DNA from: DATBLZ01 sp036555065
Lineage (GTDB): Bacteria > Pseudomonadota > Gammaproteobacteria > Steroidobacterales > Rariloculaceae
Reading direction: 5' to 3'
Length of the DNA: 18,518 nt
NCBI GenBank assembly: GCA_036555065.1
Contig: DATBLZ010000146.1
Span: 1 to 18,518, forward strand
Of this stretch, positions 14,928 through 18,518 are shown piece after piece. A model generated the notes under the pieces. It was not told where the DNA came from, made no database searches, and was given only the letters and a program-made list of their open reading frames with translations. The position numbers and the translations under genes were made by a program. Position 1 is the first letter of the stretch, and every line of letters starts with the position of its first letter.

Positions 14928-15740
14928 TCACTCGGGCGTCTCGTCGGCGGCCTGCTGCGCCGCGATTTTCTCGGGGATCAAGTACCGCGCCATGATGATC
15001 CCGCCCTCATAGAGGAAATACATCGGCAGGGCGAGCATGGTTTGCGAGAAAACATCGGGCGGCGTCAAGAACATGCCGACGACGAAAGCGCCGATGAACA
15101 CGTACGCGCGCGCGGCCTTGAGGCTCTTGACGCTCACGAGCCCGCTCCAGATCAGGATCACGGTCGCGACCGGAACCTCGAACGCGACGCCGAACGCAAA
15201 ACAGAGCGTGAGCACGAAGGTCAAGTACTGGCCGATGTCGGGCATGTTCGTGACGCTCTCGGGCGTCACGCCGATGAAGAAGGCGAATATGACCCGAAAG
15301 ATCAGGAAGTACGCGAAAGCGATGCCCGTGTAGAAGAGCGCGACGCTCGAGACGAGCAACGGAATCGTGAAGCGCTTCTCCTTGCGATAGAGACCCGGCG
15401 CGACGAAACGCCACACCTGATAAAGCACGATCGGCATCGCGAGAAAGAGCGCGACGAAGAACGTCGCTTTGACCGGCACCATGAACGGCGCCGTGATGCC
15501 GGTCGTGATGAGAGGTGACCCCGGGGGTAGCTGCGCTTTAAGCGGCTGCGCGACGAAATCGAATATCTCGTCGGTAAAAGGCAATAGGCCGAAGAAGATG
15601 AGGGCGATCGCGAGCACGCCTTTCACGAGCCGCTGACGGAGCTCGATCAGGTGCGAGACGAGCGTTCCCTCGGCGAGCTTCTCCTCCTCGGGTTCGCTGC
15701 TCTTCTGGACCGGGTCCGGTTTTTTCGCGGGCAGCGTCAT
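14928..15740 (-). CDS. tatC: Sec-independent protein translocase TatC
   Basis: TatC is the receptor of the twin-arginine translocase; it binds RR signal peptides of folded proteins at the inner membrane. The 270-residue protein has a charged N-terminal tail (about 25 residues), then SHLIELRQRL with the conserved glutamate that contacts the signal peptide, QVWRFVAPGLYRKEKR with the second conserved acidic site, and TPPDVFSQ in the last periplasmic loop. Hydrophobic segments fit the six-helix topology. The start overlaps the tatB stop by four bases (ATGA on the minus strand), so the two are translationally coupled. The clients in this window could not be identified; none of the exported proteins here shows an RR motif. 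Confidence 0.97.
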   Translation of the reverse strand: MTLPAKKPDPVQKSSEPEEEKLAEGTLVSHLIELRQRLVKGVLAIALIFFGLLPFTDEIFDFVAQPLKAQLPPGSPLITTGITAPFMVPVKATFFVALFLAMPIVLYQVWRFVAPGLYRKEKRFTIPLLVSSVALFYTGIAFAYFLIFRVIFAFFIGVTPESVTNMPDIGQYLTFVLTLCFAFGVAFEVPVATVILIWSGLVSVKSLKAARAYVFIGAFVVGMFLTPPDVFSQTMLALPMYFLYEGGIIMARYLIPEKIAAQQAADETPE

Positions 15741-16078
15741 CCGGAAGGCGTCGAATCCCGGGTCCCGCCCGCGCCCGGTGTTGGTTCGTGCTTACTCGGT
15801 GGGGCGCTCGGCGGTGCCGCGCCGGGCGTCGAGGACGTAGCGTCCCCGGCGGGTGCGCCGGGCTTCGTCTGTTGACTCACGAGTGTCTTGCGCCGCTCCT
15901 CGAGCTCCGCAAGCGCGATCTCACGCTCGAGCTGGTGGCGCAGGTGGCTGGCGGTTCGGCGCGCTCGGCCGATCCACTTGCCGAGCACGTTCGCGACCTT
16001 GGGGAGTCTTTCGGGGCCGAGCACGAGTAGCCCGATGACGAAGAGAAGGATCAGCTCGTCGAAGCCTACCTCGAACAT
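15737..16078 (-). CDS. tatB: Sec-independent protein translocase TatB
   Basis: TatB pairs with TatC to form the signal-peptide receptor complex. The 113-residue protein has one N-terminal membrane helix with the TatB-type acidic residue (GFDELILLFVIGLLVLGPERLP; GPERLP at 21-26), an amphipathic helix (VANVLGKWIGRARRTASHL), a charged coiled region around LEREIALAELEERRK, and a Pro/Ser/Thr/Gly-rich disordered tail from about residue 70. This tail is typical in composition, though somewhat shorter than in E. coli TatB (171 residues). It lies 15 bases downstream of tatA and overlaps tatC. Confidence 0.94.
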   Translation of the reverse strand: MFEVGFDELILLFVIGLLVLGPERLPKVANVLGKWIGRARRTASHLRHQLEREIALAELEERRKTLVSQQTKPGAPAGDATSSTPGAAPPSAPPSKHEPTPGAGGTRDSTPSG

Positions 16079-16093
16079 GGCGGCATCGACCGA

Positions 16094-16336
16094 CTATCCG
16101 TGGCGCTCTTTGTCCTTGGTCTCGGCGAATTCGGCGTCATCGGAGTCGGCTGCGAGGCGCTTCTGCTCGTCTGTCTTTGGAGCGGATTTGTCGTCCTGGT
16201 CCATGGCCTTGCGGAATCCCTTGATCGCGCTGCCGAGGTCGCTGCCCAAGGTCTTGAGGCGCTTCGTGCCGAAGATGACGATCACGATCCCAAAAATGAT
16301 CAGCAGATGCCAAATGTGAAGACCGCCAAGTCCCAT
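16094..16336 (-). CDS. tatA: Sec-independent protein translocase TatA
   Basis: TatA oligomerises at the TatBC receptor to open the passage for folded proteins. The 80-residue protein has a short membrane helix (HIWHLLIIFGIVIVI), the FG hinge followed by basic residues (FGTKRLKTLG, from residue 22), an amphipathic helix (SDLGSAIKGFRKAM) and an acidic/charged tail. The lack of an acidic residue inside the first helix separates it from TatB. GGAGA on the minus strand precedes the ATG by about six bases. It follows dtd by 38 bases in the same direction. Confidence 0.95.
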   Translation of the reverse strand: MGLGGLHIWHLLIIFGIVIVIFGTKRLKTLGSDLGSAIKGFRKAMDQDDKSAPKTDEQKRLAADSDDAEFAETKDKERHG

Positions 16337-16374
16337 TGGTTTCTCCGCGCGACGCTAAGTGAGGCAATGATACG

Positions 16375-16842
16375 CTATGGGGCAGGGCCGCGACTAAGCT
16401 CCGTGCCCGCCTCCAGCCAAAAGGTTACGGGGCCGTCATTAACGAGGCTGACCTGCATGGCGGCGCCGAAGCGGCCTACGGCGACGCGTTTGCACCGCCG
16501 CTCGCACTCGCCGACGAACGCGGCAAAGAGTTCCTTGCCGAGCGTAGGCGCGGCACCGCTCGAGAAGCTCGGTCTATTTCCCGACTGCGTATCGGCCACC
16601 AGCGTGAATTGCGGCACGAGCAGCACCGCGCCGTCGACATCGCACACGCTCAAGTTCATCTTGCCGGCAGCATCCGGAAACACGCGGTAAGCGAGCACCC
16701 GCTCGGCGAGCCGGCGCGCCGTCTCGGCATCGTCGTGCCGCTCGACGCCGACGAGCACCAACAGCCCGCGGCCGATCGCCGCGGCCCGTTGCCCTTCGAT
16801 CGCCACGGCAGCCTCGGTGACGCGCTGAATGAGGCCTATCAT
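16375..16842 (-). CDS. dtd: D-aminoacyl-tRNA deacylase
   Basis: DTD removes D-amino acids (and glycine from tRNA-Ala) that were wrongly attached to tRNA. The 155-residue product aligns with E. coli Dtd from MIGLIQRVTEAAVAI onward: GRGLLVLVGVE, LAERVLAYRVFPDAAGKMN, QFTLVADT, NRPSFS and the cross-subunit Gly-cisPro motif in LVNDGPVTFWLE. The residue before QFTL is proline where E. coli has serine (VSQFTL), a change close to the active site whose effect I cannot judge. I start at ATG 16842 because it matches the family N-terminus and GGAGGT lies nine bases upstream; the longer in-frame extension to 16938 has no family similarity. Likely first gene of dtd-tatABC-POT. Confidence 0.95.
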   Translation of the reverse strand: MIGLIQRVTEAAVAIEGQRAAAIGRGLLVLVGVERHDDAETARRLAERVLAYRVFPDAAGKMNLSVCDVDGAVLLVPQFTLVADTQSGNRPSFSSGAAPTLGKELFAAFVGECERRCKRVAVGRFGAAMQVSLVNDGPVTFWLEAGTELSRGPAP

Positions 16843-17273
16843 CCCACCTATACCTCCATTAGCGCCATGATCTGCACAGCGCCGTCCCACTCTCGTGACG
16901 TCTTTCCCAGTGCTCGCTGTAGAAGAGGCGATCCCCAAGATAGTGGGACGTATCCTCTGGAATGCCCTGATTCAAGCCAAGAATGTGGGCACATCCGCTT
17001 CCTCATGGGTAAAATACCCCCTAGATGTGGGCTCCCCCGGCGGCGATCGCCCTGGAGCCCGAGCCCATGGTACTGCCACGCTCCGGACCCGGTCGAGCGC
17101 GCTCGAGGTCGCTGTCGTTTCGCGCTCCGGCGCACGGACGCCCGCTGACCGGATCTTCGGTTAAGTGCCGACGGCATGCGCGTCCGTGCGCGCCTCGTTC
17201 ATGACCGCGCCGGCCGCCTTCTGCTAACATTCGCGGCCGTAAAATTCACACCGTGGTATTCGTAAGGGGTCTT
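16843..17273. other. Gene-free 431-bp region between dtd and azurin
   Basis: I see no convincing gene here; the small open frames on both strands lack family motifs and convincing starts. The dtd-proximal half (to about 17035) is visibly less GC-rich than its surroundings and contains several short structures: an inverted repeat CGTCCCACT (16883-16891) / AGTGGGACG (16942-16950), the palindrome ATGTG-GG-CACAT (16983-16994), GGGTA-AAA-TACCC (17007-17019), and a direct repeat ATGTGGGC (16983-16990 and 17025-17032). It must also hold the divergent promoters for the dtd-tat operon and azurin. TAAAAT at 17240-17245 could be an azurin -10 element, without a good -35. The stretch may be a promoter region with remains of older sequence. 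Confidence 0.5.
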
Positions 17274-17723
17274 ATGAAAAGGAACTTCGCGCTGCTCGTA
17301 GGCATCTTGTCTCTCGCGGCGAGCGGCATTGCGTCCGGCGCGGAATGCGCGCTGACGGTCGAAGGCAACGACATGATTCAGTTCGTCCAGAAGGAGCTGC
17401 GCGTGAGCTCGAGCTGCAAAGAGATCACGGTGACGCTGAAGCACATCGGCACGCTCGCGGCCAACATCATGGGCCACAACTGGGTGCTCGCCAAAACCTC
17501 GGACTACATGGCGATCGCGCAAGCCGGCCAGGCAGCGGGAGCGCCGAACTATCTTCCGGCCGGAGACGCTCGAATCCTCGCCTCGACCACCGTCGTCGGC
17601 GGCGGCCAAGAGACGTCCGTCACGTTCGCGACGAGCGCGCTGCAGAAGGGCGGTGACTACACGTTCTTCTGCTCGTTCCCCGGGCATTTCGTGCTCATGA
17701 ACGGCAAATTCATCGTCGAATAG
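17274..17723 (+). CDS. azu: Azurin (blue copper protein)
   Basis: Azurin is a periplasmic one-electron carrier. The 149-residue precursor has a Sec signal peptide (residues 1-22) and a 127-residue mature form beginning AECALTVEGNDMIQF, very like the P. aeruginosa mature start AECSVDIQGNDQMQF. All type 1 copper ligands are present: H68 in MGHNW, and C133, H138 and M142 in FFCSFPGHFVLM, with G67 as the carbonyl ligand. C25 and C48 match the structural disulfide. I start at ATG 17274, which follows AAGGGG by five bases; the frame extends seven codons further upstream to a GTG at 17253. The cytochrome oxidase subunit II gene begins 57 bases downstream, so azurin may donate electrons to that oxidase. 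Confidence 0.96.
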   Translation: MKRNFALLVGILSLAASGIASGAECALTVEGNDMIQFVQKELRVSSSCKEITVTLKHIGTLAANIMGHNWVLAKTSDYMAIAQAGQAAGAPNYLPAGDARILASTTVVGGGQETSVTFATSALQKGGDYTFFCSFPGHFVLMNGKFIVE

Positions 17724-17780
17724 GCTTAGAATTCTCGCGTTTGGGTCGGACCACCCGCTAGGCAACGAAAGGTTGGGGGT

Positions 17781-18518
17781 ATGGCTTTAGCCGTCGTTCT
17801 CGTGCTCCTCGTAGTCGGCTCGCTGTATTTTCATTTCGCGAGCCCGTGGTACTTCACCGAGCTCGCGTCGAACTGGAGCACCGTCGACTTCACCGTAGAC
17901 GTCACGTTCTGGGTTTGCGGCATCGTATTCGTTCTCGTCAACCTCTTCAGCGCCTACTGCCTCGTACGGTACCGCCACCGTGAAGGCCACAAGGCCCACT
18001 ATGAGCCCGAGAGCAAGAAGCTCGAGCTCGGCCTCACGATTTTCACGAGCATCGGCGTCGCGGCGATGCTGATTCCGGGGCTCTTCGTCTGGGCGGAATT
18101 CGTCGCGGTGCCGGACGATGCCCTTCGCTACGAAGCCGTCGGCAGGCAGTGGCATTGGAGCTACCGATTCCCCGGCGCGGACGGCGAGTTCGGCCGGACC
18201 GACGTGCGTCTCATGACGCCCGCGAATCCGCTCGGCGTCGACCCCGAGGATGCGGCCGGGCTCGACGACGTCATCGTTGCCGACCCGATCGTGCACTTGC
18301 CGCAGGGCTCGCCTGTCGAGGCGCTGTTGCGCTCGACGGACGTCCTGCACAATTTCGCCGTGCCCCAATTTCGCGTGAAGATGGACCTCGTGCCCGGCAT
18401 GGTCACGTATCAGTGGTTCACGCCGACGGTACCGGGCACGTACGAGGTGCTCTGCGAGGAGCTCTGCGGTGTCGGGCATTTCGCGATGCGCGGCAAGGTC
18501 GTCGTCGAGGCGCCCGCT
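17781..18518 (+). CDS. coxB: Cytochrome c oxidase subunit II with CuA site (3' end outside window)
   Basis: Subunit II of a haem-copper oxidase receives electrons from a periplasmic donor through its binuclear CuA centre. The 246 visible residues include three hydrophobic segments (about 1-20, 38-63 and 84-108), the aromatic patch GRQWHWSYRF, and a cupredoxin domain with all CuA ligands: H190 (VLHNFAVPQF), then C225, E227, C229, H233 and M236 in LCEELCGVGHFAM, with the standard spacing. Subunit II usually has two membrane helices after a cleaved signal; here the first hydrophobic segment starts at residue 1 and may be a retained third helix. The frame is still open at the window end, so there could be an additional C-terminal part. 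ATG 17781 follows a weak G-rich ribosome site. Confidence 0.93.
   Translation, partial: MALAVVLVLLVVGSLYFHFASPWYFTELASNWSTVDFTVDVTFWVCGIVFVLVNLFSAYCLVRYRHREGHKAHYEPESKKLELGLTIFTSIGVAAMLIPGLFVWAEFVAVPDDALRYEAVGRQWHWSYRFPGADGEFGRTDVRLMTPANPLGVDPEDAAGLDDVIVADPIVHLPQGSPVEALLRSTDVLHNFAVPQFRVKMDLVPGMVTYQWFTPTVPGTYEVLCEELCGVGHFAMRGKVVVEAPA

Noticed and set aside
16843..16938. 32-residue N-terminal extension of Dtd
   Set aside because: It has no similarity to the family, and the internal ATG at 16842 matches the known N-terminus.
16960..16995. tRNA-like T-loop sequence (GATTCAAGCC)
   Set aside because: No acceptor, D or anticodon stems can be built around it on either strand.
16848..17177. Possible 109-residue minus-strand gene between dtd and azurin
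   Set aside because: No recognisable motif, low-complexity Arg/Ser-rich start, and it ends within the likely dtd leader; I treat the region as non-coding.
17787..18479. 230-residue open frame opposite the oxidase subunit II
   Set aside because: The plus strand encodes intact CuA ligands with standard spacing; the minus frame has no motif.
1..18518. CRISPR array, insertion sequence, prophage or defence system
   Set aside because: No regularly spaced repeats, transposase, integrase, terminal inverted repeats or defence-type domains were seen on either strand.

Overview
The window is high-GC (roughly two-thirds G+C by eye), densely packed bacterial chromosome. The gene order polA - engB - cytochrome c4 - dsbA, a class-I azurin, a dtd-linked tatABC operon and a YbdL-type aminotransferase all point to a gammaproteobacterium, probably from the deep-branching Xanthomonadales/Nevskiales/Steroidobacterales side. 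I cannot place it closer than that. No insertion sequence, phage gene, CRISPR array, tRNA or rRNA was found; the region reads as core chromosome.

Region 1 (2-7873, + strand) is one tight run of genes: argC (5' end outside the window), argD, an N-acyl-ornithine carbamoyltransferase (argF'), argB, a short argH, the small lipoprotein lptM, and polA. Adjacent genes overlap or lie within a few bases. The carbamoyltransferase makes this the Xanthomonas/Bacteroides type of arginine pathway, in which carbamoylation happens while ornithine is still N-acylated. The residue known to set acetyl- versus succinyl-ornithine specificity is alanine (A90), which predicts the succinyl form.

Region 2 (7874-8034) is the polA-engB gap, where Spot 42 (enterics) and ErsA (Pseudomonas) are encoded. 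Here it holds four consecutive perfect hairpins ending in a strong terminator, preceded by a sigma-E/AlgU-like promoter. I call it a candidate small RNA with an anti-Shine-Dalgarno loop; it is the most interesting item in the window.

Region 3 (8035-10156) has engB (- strand) divergent from a dihaem cytochrome c4 and a lipoprotein-type DsbA. Region 4 (10158-14902) has a methionine/kynurenine aminotransferase (-), an OPT oligopeptide transporter (+) and a POT/PTR2 peptide transporter (-), suggesting peptide uptake and amino acid use.

Region 5 (13403-16842, - strand) is the likely operon dtd-tatA-tatB-tatC-POT. After a 431-bp gap with no gene (16843-17273), region 6 (17274-18518, + strand) has azurin followed by a CuA-type cytochrome c oxidase subunit II that runs off the window, probably a copper-protein electron donor beside its terminal oxidase.
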